Shown: one piece after another, positions 47,609 through 58,641 of the stretch
Numbering within the stretch: the stretch's first letter is position 1
How the letters are laid out: each line of letters starts with the position of its first letter
Assembly (NCBI GenBank): GCA_029851415.1
Contig: CM056744.1
Location: 61,560,172-61,624,171, forward strand
From: Eretmocerus hayati
Lineage: Eukaryota > Arthropoda > Insecta > Hymenoptera > Aphelinidae
Direction of reading: 5' to 3'
DNA: 64,000 nt
Made by a program: the position numbers and the translations under genes
Notes under the pieces: model-generated
Seen by the model: the letters and a program-made list of their open reading frames with translations, nothing else
The model's database searches: none
What the model was told of the DNA's origin: nothing

Positions 47609-48260
47609 GGTTCCGGTACCGAAATTGATTGAGGGTTGGATATAATTCTTGTTATATTTCATATATGAGATTTTTTCCTTTCTAAACCGGAACTAACAAT
47701 TGGTTCCGGTACCGAAATTGATTGATGGTTAGATATAAATCTTGATTATTTGTGCATTAGGATATTTTTTATCCAGAATCTAACAATTCATATTCTTATA
47801 AAATTGATATACCGGAACTAACAATTGGTTCCGGTACCGAAATTGATTGAGGGTTGGATATAATTCTTGTTATATTTCATACATGAGATTTTTTTTCCTT
47901 TCTAAACCGGAACTAACAATTGGTTCCGGTACCGAAATTGATTGAGGGTTGGATATAATTCTTGTTATATTTCATATATGAGATTTTTTCCTTTCTAAAC
48001 CGGAACTAACAATTGGTTCCGGTACCGAAATTGATTGAGGGTTGGATATCATTCTTGTTATATTTCATATATGAGATTTTTTCCTTTCTAAACCGGAACT
48101 AACAATTGGTTCCGGTACCGAAATTGATTGATGGTTAGATACAGTTCTTGATTATTTGTGTATCAGAATATTTTTTATCCAGAATCTAACAATTCATATT
48201 CTTATAAAATTGATATACCGGAACTAACAATTCGTTCCGGTACCGAAATTGATTGAGATT
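47609..48260 (+). repeat. Seven-copy tandem array with CCGGAAC...GTTCCGG dyads
   Basis: The core GGTTCCGGTACCGAAATTG starts at 47609, 47702, 47827, 47922, 48015 and 48108, with a variant at 48234. Steps are 93, 125, 95, 93, 93 and 126 bp, so two unit types (~93 and ~125 bp) alternate. Each core is preceded by CCGGAACTAACAATT, making the dyad ACCGGAAC..GTTCCGGT. The array lies 0.8 kb upstream of the Gag-like frame. It is non-coding and could be regulatory or simply a minisatellite. Confidence 0.85.
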
Positions 48261-48746
48261 TAGATTTTCTTGATTATTTACATATTAACGCACAATTTGA
48301 TAATTGATATTCCTATACTATTGAAAAATCTGATATACTTTATTATTTGCATATTCTGGATATTTCCGGAAATCAACAGTTGATAACTGTGCTGAAATCG
48401 ATCATTAATCGGATAGTGTTTCAGAAATAAGATTTCAAGATATTGAATGAGGATCTATATTTTTTTTTTATGAAACTTATACATTACATACCTGGTGTTT
48501 GAGCTGAATGTCATAACATATTCGAATCTCAATATTGAAAACAGCACAACTCTATTGAATATCTGAATATTTTTCAAAGTGATCATAACGCATTCCATTC
48601 GAACTTCTGTAGACTTTTGATTTCTATAGCAATCTTCTAGACGGAGAATCTGTGAGTTATTTGACACACATTCTTGCATATTCATCTCTCAAGTTTCAAA
48701 TCGTGCTGACCGCAGCTATCATGAGGATATTGTATTCTAAGATGTC

Positions 48747-48986
48747 GTGACCTCATTTCAACTTGAATCATCAAAAACTGCATATGTTGCAGACGATTTG
48801 CAAGCAACCTCTCGCTTATTTCAAAAACAGTTACAAAAGTTGGTGTCAATCGAACCGGGACAAGCTAATCCAACGAACATTCTTACCATGCCTATCACTA
48901 TCAAGGACAGAGAAATCCTTCTCACTTCTATTTTGATCAATTTTATCAGAAATAAGCATCTATTGCATCTAACAAGAGCTATTTGA
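48747..48986 (+). other. Small open frame upstream of the Gag-like gene
   Basis: This 79-codon frame starts MTSFQLESSKTAYVADDLQA and ends 51 bp before the Gag-like ATG. Composition is protein-like (helical, mixed charge) and there is no recognised domain. It could be a leader peptide, a decayed N-terminal piece of the same unit, or chance. Confidence 0.25.
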
Positions 48987-49037
48987 GACGCTAGTTGTCA
49001 ATATAACCCATCTTTTGGGAGAAACTATAGAAAAAAA

Positions 49038-50720
49038 ATGGCGAATGATGATAGGTTGAAGATTCCTCTTTTGATGATGACAAGTTTGGTACCTGAATTT
49101 GATGGTAAGAATATTCCGGTATACGAATATTCCAAGGGATTAAGAGACGTCAAACGACTCGTTGCCGAAGAAGATGAACCTCTTTTAACACGAATATTGC
49201 AAATTAAACTCAGAGGATTAGCTCATGATCTCATAGCATTTGATGAAATTAATAATATCCATGAGCTCATGAAGCGTATTCGAGATTGGTTTCGAAGCTC
49301 TGAGGATATCTATGATTTGTATGCAAAACTAATGCATTCATATCAGCAGCCTAATGAGTCAGTCATTGATTACACAGTCAGATTGAAAGATCTCATAGAC
49401 CGTATCAAAGATTTGAATGAATTCGAGCAGCCGCAAAGGTGTTTAACTAAGGAACAATTCGAGCGACAAGTTGATGAGAATGGGCTAAAACAGTTCATCA
49501 GAGGATTGAAACTTCGAATTAAGATTTTCATGGGACATCATATCTCTTTAGATACTGCTATTGCACAAGCCATTCAATTAGAATGTCAAGTAGATCGATG
49601 TCCGATTCCACATCCATTCGATCTTCCTCAATTGCTATCATTTGCATCAAATATTCCGTCGAACGAGACTATACATGAATTAGAATTCAAGGAGGCTTCA
49701 AACATTACTTATTCTTCGTTTGATTCTGATCGTACTGCCCTGTCGAATTTAGATTGCCCGGATCTCCGATTAACTGACCATGATCAGTGCATAGTTGAGA
49801 CAGAAGAACAAATCATTGTTCTTGAAGAACCAGTGCTTCCTGGAGAAATTTTGATCTTTGATATTCCGAAATCGAGGTCATCAATGAGCAATTATCTACC
49901 TTTGGAAAAAAGCGATTATCCAAGCGGTATTACGAGTTCAATTGAGCAACAAGCATTTGCTGACAATTTAATTGTGTCTCCCAGCTTTGAAAATGCTTCG
50001 TCAGCTACGGAAACTTTGCATTACGCGAGTACAAAAGAAATTTCAGAGATCGACTGTGTATTATGTAATGAAATAGCTACTATACCATCAGTTGATCCAG
50101 ATCACGCTCAAAAGTGTTCTTCAGAAGATATGGCGGTCTGCGAATCTTATAGGATTCAACCAGTTCCTCCAGTCACGAGTTGTAATGAAATCACAACTCG
50201 AATAATTGGAAAAATCCCAAAGATTGCTCAACCGATATCGTGTACAAACTCATGTACCATTATTGATATATTGTTCCCAGAATCAGAAATACTGAAAAAC
50301 CAGAGCGGGAAAGTTCTATCAAAGGAAAAGAGATTCTACGATTTTATCGAATTATATCTCTTGAATGGACTGTCAAAAATCTATTTAAAATTACAGAAGA
50401 ATACTGTAGAAATGCCAATTAAATTTCAAAAATCATCTATTTTATTCGAAGAACTCATAGAATATATTGCTTTGTCGGACAAATCAAGAAGAATGAAATT
50501 TCTTAAGAATTTGCATAACTATAAATCTTTCCGTTTTTTAAACGTAGATCAAAGTGTTAGTATCATGTCAAAATTATGGTTTATAGACAAGATAACATGG
50601 TCCAAGAGTTATGAGAATGAAATATCGTGCGCTATTGGCTACTCGAACTTATTGTCTCATGTTGCCAGAACTTGGATCGAGAAACATGGATCAATAATGA
50701 CATACGTGTCCGAATCGTGA
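49038..50720 (+). CDS. Intact Ty3/Gypsy-type Gag (capsid)-like protein, 560 residues
   Basis: An uninterrupted frame with ATG in context AAAAAAatgg. Residues ~15-190 resemble an insect Ty3/Gypsy Gag capsid: PEFDGKNIPVYEYSKGLRD, then ILQIKLRGLAHDLI, DWFRSS, and YQQPNESVIDYTVRLKDLI (about 101-119). Residues ~200-560 are unrecognised, acidic with dispersed Cys, followed by a helical C-terminal third. No zinc knuckle, protease or reverse transcriptase follows. The stop TGA (50718-50720) overlaps the ATG (50720) of a short hydrophobic-start frame that begins the decayed envelope gene. I see no LTRs. A Gag frame still open beside an envelope that has decayed may mean selection for the capsid protein, or just chance survival. 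The Gag call is by pattern; the C-terminal part may be something else. Confidence 0.65.
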   Translation: MANDDRLKIPLLMMTSLVPEFDGKNIPVYEYSKGLRDVKRLVAEEDEPLLTRILQIKLRGLAHDLIAFDEINNIHELMKRIRDWFRSSEDIYDLYAKLMHSYQQPNESVIDYTVRLKDLIDRIKDLNEFEQPQRCLTKEQFERQVDENGLKQFIRGLKLRIKIFMGHHISLDTAIAQAIQLECQVDRCPIPHPFDLPQLLSFASNIPSNETIHELEFKEASNITYSSFDSDRTALSNLDCPDLRLTDHDQCIVETEEQIIVLEEPVLPGEILIFDIPKSRSSMSNYLPLEKSDYPSGITSSIEQQAFADNLIVSPSFENASSATETLHYASTKEISEIDCVLCNEIATIPSVDPDHAQKCSSEDMAVCESYRIQPVPPVTSCNEITTRIIGKIPKIAQPISCTNSCTIIDILFPESEILKNQSGKVLSKEKRFYDFIELYLLNGLSKIYLKLQKNTVEMPIKFQKSSILFEELIEYIALSDKSRRMKFLKNLHNYKSFRFLNVDQSVSIMSKLWFIDKITWSKSYENEISCAIGYSNLLSHVARTWIEKHGSIMTYVSES

Positions 50721-53009
50721 TGGGAATCTTTTTCATGATGATTACACTTTTCTCGACAAGAAATGTATATTATACCATGACAAAAAATATTCATAGCAAT
50801 AATTCTCAATCTTTCTATGATTTAGAGGAGTATTTAGACTACAATATATTCTGAGCTTCATTGTAGAGTTGACTAATATGTTTTGTTCTGTTTAGATTCG
50901 GGAAGGGAGAGAGGAGAGTATTTGTCCAGGACAAAAATGACATTTTTGAATAAATAACCATAAACTTAACACTATCCACAGTGAAAATCTACCAAAGAAC
51001 TCAAGAAGCTACTTATCTCACCCTACAACTTTCTGTGTCATGGAAGTCATGATGAAATTAGTACAAGCATCTCGACACAAATCGAGCAAGGTCATTCAAT
51101 GGAAAATGAAAATTCAAAGGACGATATACCAATGAGAAGTGTTTAGTCACCTGATACCAACAGAGAATGGACATCAAGAGTATTCATCCGATATAAGTCA
51201 CGGAAAATGCAGAACTATACAATACATTGATTTATTCAAACATGACCATGGCCACACTATAGCAAATCTCAAGGTGAATTCATTATCAGCAACCGTAGTC
51301 GATTCTGCTGAAGCGCAGCAGAAAAGTCTTGTTCTGGCCCTTCGTATGCAGACGGATATGGTACTTATAATAAGGTATTTGTGCAAGGAATGATTCGCAT
51401 TACTTTAATGGAATTCAATGCTCAAATCAATTTGAATAATGATATACTTAGATAAACTTCGGGCACAGTTTGTAAATTTTCGGATGAACATTGTATCAAT
51501 ATGGAAGGTGGTTATACTTTTTTGGACACTTTGCCAAAATATGAATGTTTCCAGTCATCATACGACATTTGATATAGAGGCCCCGCGGTAAAATTGTTTA
51601 GTGATAGAAATCATGAAATTATTTATTCTCTTAACTCAAGTGAAATCACATTTGCCATAACTGCGAACAATCATTTTATCCAATGCAATCGAGAGATCAT
51701 CACAACAGAACACCCAAAGCTATTCATTTATGAACCATCGATCGGTTCGAATGCTTATTTTTTCAATGAGGATTATTTAGTTCGTAAGAAAATTAATAAC
51801 TTAGATCTTTTTACTTATATAAATTCAAAATTTGTATACGTGGAAAAACATCTAAGAGCAGAGATAAGTGATTTATATTTAGATTTGATAACACAAAAGT
51901 GTTACGTAGAGAAGAAGACTATCCAAAATTCCTTATCCATTGCAATTCTATCCCCGGACGAGTTTGCCTTCAACGTAATGGGGAAACCAGGATATAGAGC
52001 AAAAATTGCCGGAGAAGTGGTTCACCTGTTGCAATGTACCCCGAAAGAAGTAAAGATAGTACATTCGGAGTCTTGCTTCCACCAACTACAAGTTTCATCA
52101 GCCAACGAAACTTGGTTCCTTACTCCACGAACTCATGTTCTAGTGAAACGTGGAACACAAGTGAGTTGCAACTCCATTCTGCCCACTTACTACAAAATAG
52201 GGAATGAATGGATCAAATTCCTGCCAACCCCGACGAAGGCAGAGGAACCAAACATCTTTAAACCGAATACGAAGATATCTTGGTCTTACAAGTCAGCAAA
52301 TACACTTGCTACCAGTGGTGTGTATTCACAAAATGACCTGGACAACCTACGGGAACATCTCATGTTTCCTATTGATAGATCTTCGCTTCTCAACACCGTA
52401 GCAAGGAAGATGTCAGGAGAAACTACGACACATGAGGAGTCTATTGAGAACTTACTCACTGAAAGCACATCATCTCATATTGCCAAGAACACTTGGAGGA
52501 GAATTCTGGAGGACCTGACGAAGTTTGGATCAATATCATCAGCAGTGATCATGATATTCGTCATATTACACATCTGTAAGTTGATTATTGACACCATCAT
52601 ACAAGGATACACCCTTCACGCTATCTATGGGTTTTCCATACATCTACTGGGAGCAATCTTCAGCTCAGTCACGTTTCTCCTGATCAATTTGGGAAGAGAA
52701 AAACATCAGAGGAAAAAGAATCAAAACAACAAGGGTTTTGATTTACAAGAGGTCAGAATTCATAGGACTTCCAGCCATCAATCACCAGTACCAACGACGC
52801 CGATTACAATCACGAGGTCGACCACCCAGCAAAGGTTACCACCACCTCTACCTTCGAGACCACCAATCCCATCACTTCCAGAGAAAAATATTATCTCCTC
52901 GAAATCTCTTCCCATCCGAAATTCTTCTTCTCATACAATTTTTTCGCTCGCACTATCCCGCCAGCTCCGCTCTAAAACTATTGTATCGTTGATAGAAATA
53001 TTCATGTAA
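50720..53009 (+). pseudogene. Decayed viral-envelope-type glycoprotein, copy 2 (C-terminal half open)
   Basis: An ATG at 50720 overlaps the Gag stop and opens with hydrophobic GIFFMMITLF, a possible signal peptide, but that frame ends at 50854. Glycoprotein-like blocks then appear in shifting frames around 50950-51390. From about 51380 one frame predominates, interrupted by TAA at 51453-51455 and TGA at 51570-51572. From 51594 to 53009 it is open for 471 codons. Visible there are GKPGYRAKIAGEVVHLLQC, a TWFLTPRTHVL block, a membrane span SAVIMIFVILHICKLIIDTI, a second hydrophobic stretch near GAIFSSVTFLLI, and a Pro-rich cytoplasmic-like tail. The same block order is seen in 41067-42920. The broken 5' half argues that no functional surface protein is made from this copy. 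The chuvirus-like identity is pattern-based inference. Confidence 0.65.
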
Positions 53010-53558
53010 CCATGTGTGTATGTGTGAGTGGAAATATCATTAGTTGACTTTAGATCGAAATTCAAGAGAATCCTTTCATGATATTCATCATTTGCATAAA
53101 TATTATCACTCTCACGTACCCGGATTTCACTCCGAAAACTAAGTAGAGTTGCAAGCTTTGGTGAGCACTTATGAAAAATATTCGAAGCATGATATCATTT
53201 GGTTAAAAACGGATATATACATCCTCCTGCAACTATTTTCGACCATTGTACTCCCGCTTAATTTTGTTTGTGTGTGTCATCATTTTATAATTATTCATTC
53301 ATCAAATTACATGCGAGTTATGGCTAAAGAAGGATTGTTTGTGAAACTTTCATCTAAGAATCAAGATGAGCTTGGAATGATTGAGCGAGAATATTCAAGA
53401 CAAGTTGTAACGAGGTAAATGATACCGCGCTCAACTGATTTATATTCTCTCTGGAGATCCGAATTCCTCCGCCGAATCGAGGGAACGAGCGCCCTGAATC
53501 TTACCTGCGCTGATGAGGAAGCTTCTGGAAGAGGATAGAGGGGTGGAAGATTCTCTAT
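53010..53558. other. No gene seen
   Basis: AT-rich sequence after the glycoprotein fossil. I looked here for a direct copy of sequence upstream of the Gag-like frame (a 3' LTR) and did not find one. Confidence 0.4.
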
Positions 53559-54411
53559 GGCCGAGTCTACATAGACGCGCTCAGTCGGGGCGCGCGCGTT
53601 CTCTCCGCTTACACTCTCCACCCAAACGCACCGGAGTAAGAACCAAAAATGGGATTTGAAAATCTTTTGACGAGTATTCCCCCTCAACTTGAGTATCAGC
53701 GCAAGCTTGTGAGATAAAGACGGCCGGTTTATCACGTAAATGGATCAAAAAATTGATTTGCATCGAATAGAGATCGAAAAATGAGAGGCGTGGTTGTGTC
53801 TCATATAAGCATCCCCCAAATTTTCATCAGGTCTCCAACTTGCAAATCATTCAGCAATATTCAGCATCATCTTGGTTATACATTGGCACTCATTCCAGAA
53901 GCTGAATAATGAGCTAAAGTGTATGAAATCCTGATTAAGAACACCCGATATGTACCAAATTTGCGGAGGAGTGACTCTTGTAACACAAATTTGATCTTTG
54001 GTGTACATGGAATAGCTCAATTCTTCTTCGCCAGAATTCTACACACCTTTGCTTATTTCACAGTTTCTGGAGAGAGTCTCAATCCAAACCCAGAATGATG
54101 TTGGATATTGTTGGATGAGCCGCTAGTTGGGAACCTGAGAAGTTGGGGGTGGTGATATTAGGCACATCAATCGACATCCAAGTCTCTCACTTTTCGATCT
54201 CTATTAGATGCAAATCAATTGTTTGGTCGATTTGCGCTATAAATTGGCTGTTCTTCATCTCACTCATTCGGGCTGATACTCCGATTGAGAGGAAACAATC
54301 GTCAAAAAATTTTCAGATCCCATTTTCGGTACCTACTTCGCTGTTTGGGTGAAGAGTGTGAGCGGAGAGAGCGCGCGCGCCCCGAGTGAGCGCGTCTATG
54401 TAGACTCGGCC
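53559..54411. mobile_element. 853-bp MITE with GGCCGAGTCTACATAGACGC termini
   Basis: The left end GGCCGAGTCTACATAGACGC (53559) is inverted exactly at the right end, finishing 54411. Imperfect pairing continues for ~270 bp on each side, through the GGCGCGCGCG, CCAAACG, GATTTGCAT..AGAGATCGAAAA segments. The ~320-bp middle is unpaired. TAT occurs on both sides, which would fit a 2-3 bp TA-type duplication. There is no coding potential. Confidence 0.78.
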
Positions 54412-54767
54412 TATACAAATGATAACTCCAAGTAGTTCCCTTTGAACTATGATACTCTATATTGTTACAAGCCTCATAAACGCAACCAATGAATTTACAA
54501 CCAAGGATGCAATAAAAATGTGCACCAAGCGTCTGTAAGAATTGTTCAGCTAATCACTTTGCCGCATGGGCCACTGGAGCCATAATGGCTTCCGTACACC
54601 TTTTTAACGAGTTCAGTCAAAACTTCACACGCGCACTTAACCCCAATTCTTGGGGCTCACCGGGTCGCGCGGATTTCTGGGAAGTCACCCTGGAAGATCT
54701 CGAGCCCAACCATGAGACATCTCGTCTCAGTCTACGTCTATGTCTCCGAGAAGAGATGTCGGATCGG

Positions 54768-54771
<4 letters not shown>
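54412..54771. other. No gene seen
   Basis: Unique-looking spacer between the MITE and the first (GA)n tract. Reading frames here extend only because they run into the GA repeat. Confidence 0.35.

Positions 54772-54818
<47 letters not shown>
54772..54818 (+). repeat. (GA)n microsatellite, first
   Basis: About 47 bp of uninterrupted AG dinucleotides abut, at 54819, the 5' truncation point of an R1-clade LINE fragment. Confidence 0.95.
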
Positions 54819-54820
<2 letters not shown>

Positions 54821-55589
54821 CACGGAGAGATGGACTACTGGACGACGCAGGCACTGAGCGATCATGGTTGCTTCGGTTCCTATCTAACCAGGTTCAAGAA
54901 GAGGACGACCCCAGCATGTCAGTCATGCGGGGACGAATGGGATGACGCCGAACATGCCCTGTTCAAGTGCAGCGACAACCGGAGAGAGCGCGCCGAGCTG
55001 GATGAATGGCTGGGTGCTCAACTAACACCTGAGAATCTCGTCCCGTACTTGCTCCGCAACCAGGAGACATGGGATAGACTCACCGGATACATCAAGCTGG
55101 TGATGACCCGCAAAGAGGAGAAAGAGAGGGGAGTAAGGCGCCTCGAAGCAGGCGAATTACAGTGACTCTGCCGATTGAAACAGAAGAGGTCCAAATGGTT
55201 CCAGGAGGAATATGATGGACTGAAGAGGGAAGGAAGAAGAGAGAAGATCGAAGAAAGAAGAAAGAAGAATGAAGAGATGGAAGAAGATCGAAGGAGGAGA
55301 AACAACACCTGCGAGTCGTGAGAAGAGGGACGCTCGATCCTGAGCGCGAGACGCCACCGGTCCTGAAGTAATGCTCACGCGGTGCCGGGTCCGGATTGGT
55401 AAGTTGGTGGATCTCTCCCTTGTCCGATGGCCAGCGCCAAAGGGGAAGGGAGAGAGGGTTTATCCGGTACGGATGGCCGCATCGATGCGGAATCCAGCCC
55501 GGAAGCCTTGAGAAGTATCGGCCAGGCGTAATTGTCCGTCCGGAACCTCTCTGTGGCTACGTCGCAGCGTATTCACCCTACAACCACCT

Positions 55590-55597
<8 letters not shown>
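54819..55597 (+). mobile_element. 5'-truncated R1-clade LINE, 3' fragment
   Basis: From CCCACGGAGAGATGGACTAC onward this matches 58294-58641 of the longer copy with few differences. It encodes the C-terminal Cys-His region (ACQSCGDEWDDAEHALFKC) and the stop at 55163-55165. A purine-rich 3' UTR follows, ending in a short A tract (55590-55597). (GA)n lies on both sides. It is 5' truncated, as is usual for LINE insertions. Confidence 0.85.

Positions 55598-55647
<50 letters not shown>
55598..55647 (+). repeat. (GA)n microsatellite, second
   Basis: About 50 bp of GA follow the A tail of the first R1 fragment, and the next R1 copy begins immediately after (TACTGATTGATTG..). Confidence 0.95.
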
Positions 55648-55649
<2 letters not shown>

Positions 55650-55653
55650 CTGA

Positions 55654-58641
55654 TTGATTGCCAAACAAGGGGGTATTGCCAAAGAAGGGGGTATCGATGT
55701 TCTGATCATCTCCGAACCGCCTCGGAAGCGCGAAGTTTCCCGTTCCACATTCGATCACTGGGGGACCGCTGTAATTCAGATCACGAATCCCGCGATCCAC
55801 GAGACTGAACCAGCTGTTAGTGGCCGCGGTTATGCTCGAAAGACCATAGGGGGCACAGCTGTATACAGCTGCTACTACTCGCCGTCGCTCAAGACGCACG
55901 AATTTGAAGACGAGCTCCACGACCTAGAAGAGGATGTGAGGCAATGGGGGGGCCCAGTTATAATCGCGGGAGATTTCAACTCCAAGGAACCGACTTGGAG
56001 TGGGGGGCCGCGCGATAGACGGGGGGTAATACTCGCTGATGCCATGGAGGCATTGGGATTAGTGCTCGCAAACGAGACGGGGGTTATCACCTATTACCGG
56101 CACGACACTCGGTCCCGGGAGGGAGGTTCATCATCGGTCCTCGACCTGACGTTCATGTGCCCGTCGCTCATGGGACGTATGACATCGTGGGAAGTTCTGG
56201 ACACGGAAACACTGAGTGACCATCGACATATTCAGTTTCGACTTAGGACTGACGGACAGAGACAGACGACACGCAGACCGCGACCAACGGGGTGGCAGGT
56301 ACGGAAGCTGGACGAGGGAAAATTCCGGGAATCGATAGAAACAGTCGAAGATCTCCCGATGAACTCCGCCTCGGACGAGGCTGTGGCGATGGTAACATCC
56401 GCCATCACGAGAGCTTGCGACGCGTCGATGCCTCGCAGGACAACACCATGTTTCTGGAGGAAACCAGAGTACTGGATCACCGATGAGATCAAGGCTCTAC
56501 GAAGAACGAGCAACAAGAAAAGGAGGACCGCATGGCGATCAAGGAAACTGCAACGACCATCGCTGGCGGAAGATGACAGAGCGTACAAAGAAGCAAAGAA
56601 GGCTCTCGTTACAGCCATCCGGAGGAGCAAAGAGAAGTGCTGGGGTGAACTGTGCGACATGGTTAACGAAGACCCCCTGGGGCACGCGATATCGCGTGGT
56701 CATGTCAGAGGTCCGACCCCGGAGGGGCAACCCAGCACCGACCGAAGCAGCAACAATGCGCACCATCGTGGAAGACCTCTTCCCAGCAGGAGAACCCAGA
56801 GTTACATTCCCTACGGAGAGCGAAGACCCCATCCCGCTCTTCACTATGCAAGAGCTACTCATAGCGGCGAAGAGAATGCCGAACGGCAAGGCCCCTGGCC
56901 TGGATGGCATCCCAAACGAGGCTCTGAAACTGGTCTTCAAATACAAGCCAGATCCACTCCTCGACCTCTTCAACATCTGTCTGAGCGCGGGAACTTTCCC
57001 GGACAAGTGGAAACGCCAGAAGCTGGTCCTGATACCTAAGGGTCAAGGAGGTCAACGCCCTCTCCGCATGCTCGACAATATCGGGAAAATGTACGAGAGG
57101 ATGGTGCGCAACAGGGTGGATGAAGCCTACGAAGAAGGCGGTGGGCTATCACCAATGCAGTTCGGGTTCCGGAAGGGACGGAGCATTGTGCACGCGATCG
57201 AGGCGGTCCAAGAACGGGTTCAAGCGTCGGTAGGGAACCCATACCAAGGAAGAGGAGGATTCTGTGCCATCATTGCGTTGGACATAAAGAACGCATTCAA
57301 CTGCGCGAGCTGGGAGCGAGTCTATCAATCCCAAGCAGGTAAAGTGTCCCCCTATCTACTAGCCGTCACGAGTGACTACCTGCGGAACAGGACCCTCGTG
57401 TACGACACCGACGAGGGACAAGAGATTTGGGTACTGTCCGCCGGAATCGGACAGGGATCGGTCTCCGGGCCGTTCAACTGGAACACCCAGTATGACAGCT
57501 TACTGTCTATCGAACTCCCAGGAGGAGTGATAATAGAGGCTTTCGCGGACGACGCGGGACTCATAGTATGGGCTGACAACGAGGAACTCTTGGGTAGACG
57601 CGCGAACGAAGCGCAGGCCCGAGTCTACGAGTGGATGATCAGCAGGCTTCTGGAGCTCGCTGTCAAGAAGTGCGAAGCAATCGTGGTCACAAGGCGTAGG
57701 AAGTTTGACTTACCCCGGTTTTATATCAACGGGCAAGAGATTCCACGGAAGACAGAGCTGAAATACCTCGGTGTATGGCTCGACGACAAGTGGGCGTTCA
57801 AGAAGCACATCCAGGAAGCCGCCCAGGAGGCGAGCTCGGTGCGGCGCTCCAGCGGCTCATGCCGAATATCGGAGGACCCAAGGAAAAGAGGCGCGCACTT
57901 CTCAACACCGTCACTACCTCCATCATGCTGTACGGTGCACCCGTGTGGGGGAAGAGAGTAGAGAAGACCATCATCGAGAAGAGAATGGGGCCTGTCCACC
58001 GAAGAGCGGCCCTGAGGAGTATCCGTGCCTACCGCACTGTGTCAGGAGATGCGGCCTACGTATTGGCGAGTACTCCGCCCATCCACTTGCTCGTCGCGGA
58101 GCGAGTGAGGATCTGGGACCGCTAGGAAGTGATCGGAGCCGAACGAGTAATCACTCCGACGATGAAGGAGATCATCCGCGACAACGAGAAGGAAACCACC
58201 CTTGAGCATTGGCAAACTGAGTGGGATTCGCCATTTGCGAACGGCAGATGGACGCACCGGCTGATCCGTGACATAGCCAAGTGGGCGGAACGCACCCACG
58301 GAGAGATGGACTACTGGACGACGCAGGCACTGAGCGATCATGGTTGCTTCGGTTCCTATATAACCAGGTTCAAGAAGAGGACGACCCCAGCATGTCCGTC
58401 ATGCGGGGACGAATGGGATGACGCCGAACATGCCCTGTTCAAGTGCAGCGACACCCGGAGAGAGCGCGCCGAGCTGGATGAATGGCTGGGTGCTCAACTA
58501 ACACCTGAGAATCTCGTCCCGTACTTGGTCCGCAACCAGGAGACATGGGATAGACTCACCGGATACATCAAGCTGGTGATGACCCGCAAAGAGGAGAAAG
58601 AGAGGGAAGTAAGGCGCCTCGAAGCAGGCGAATTACAGTGA
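55654..58641 (+). pseudogene. R1-clade LINE ORF2: endonuclease, reverse transcriptase, Cys-His region
   Basis: The APE-type endonuclease (55654 to ~56250) shows DVLIISEPP, AGDFNSKEPTWSG and SDHRHIQF, the Asp/Asn and Ser-Asp-His catalytic blocks; its first ~25 residues are missing. Reverse transcriptase (~56750-57750) shows MPNGKAPGLDGIPNEA, FRKGRSIVHAI, LDIKNAFN, GIGQGSVSGP and AFADDAGLIV, the FADD catalytic form common in R1. The C-terminus has LMPN, LYGAPVWG and CPSCGDEWDDAEHALFKC. Frame 1 passes to frame 2 at a C5 run (56673-56677, one base too many), back to frame 1 near 57836, and meets TAG at 58123-58125. It is therefore non-functional now, but recent enough to read easily. R1-clade placement is by motif style. 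Confidence 0.85.

Noticed and set aside
47609..48260. CRISPR-like array
   Set aside because: Spacers are not unique (units repeat at 93 and 125 bp), the context is eukaryotic and no cas genes exist.
47000..53560. Complete LTR retrotransposon around the Gag-like and envelope-like genes
   Set aside because: I found no matching direct repeats flanking the pair, no primer binding site and no pol, so only the two genes are annotated.
54585..55165. Open frames rich in Arg-Glu or Ser-Leu repeats across GA tracts (also 55396-55920)
   Set aside because: They are kept open by the GA dinucleotide run; only the R1-derived part is meaningful.
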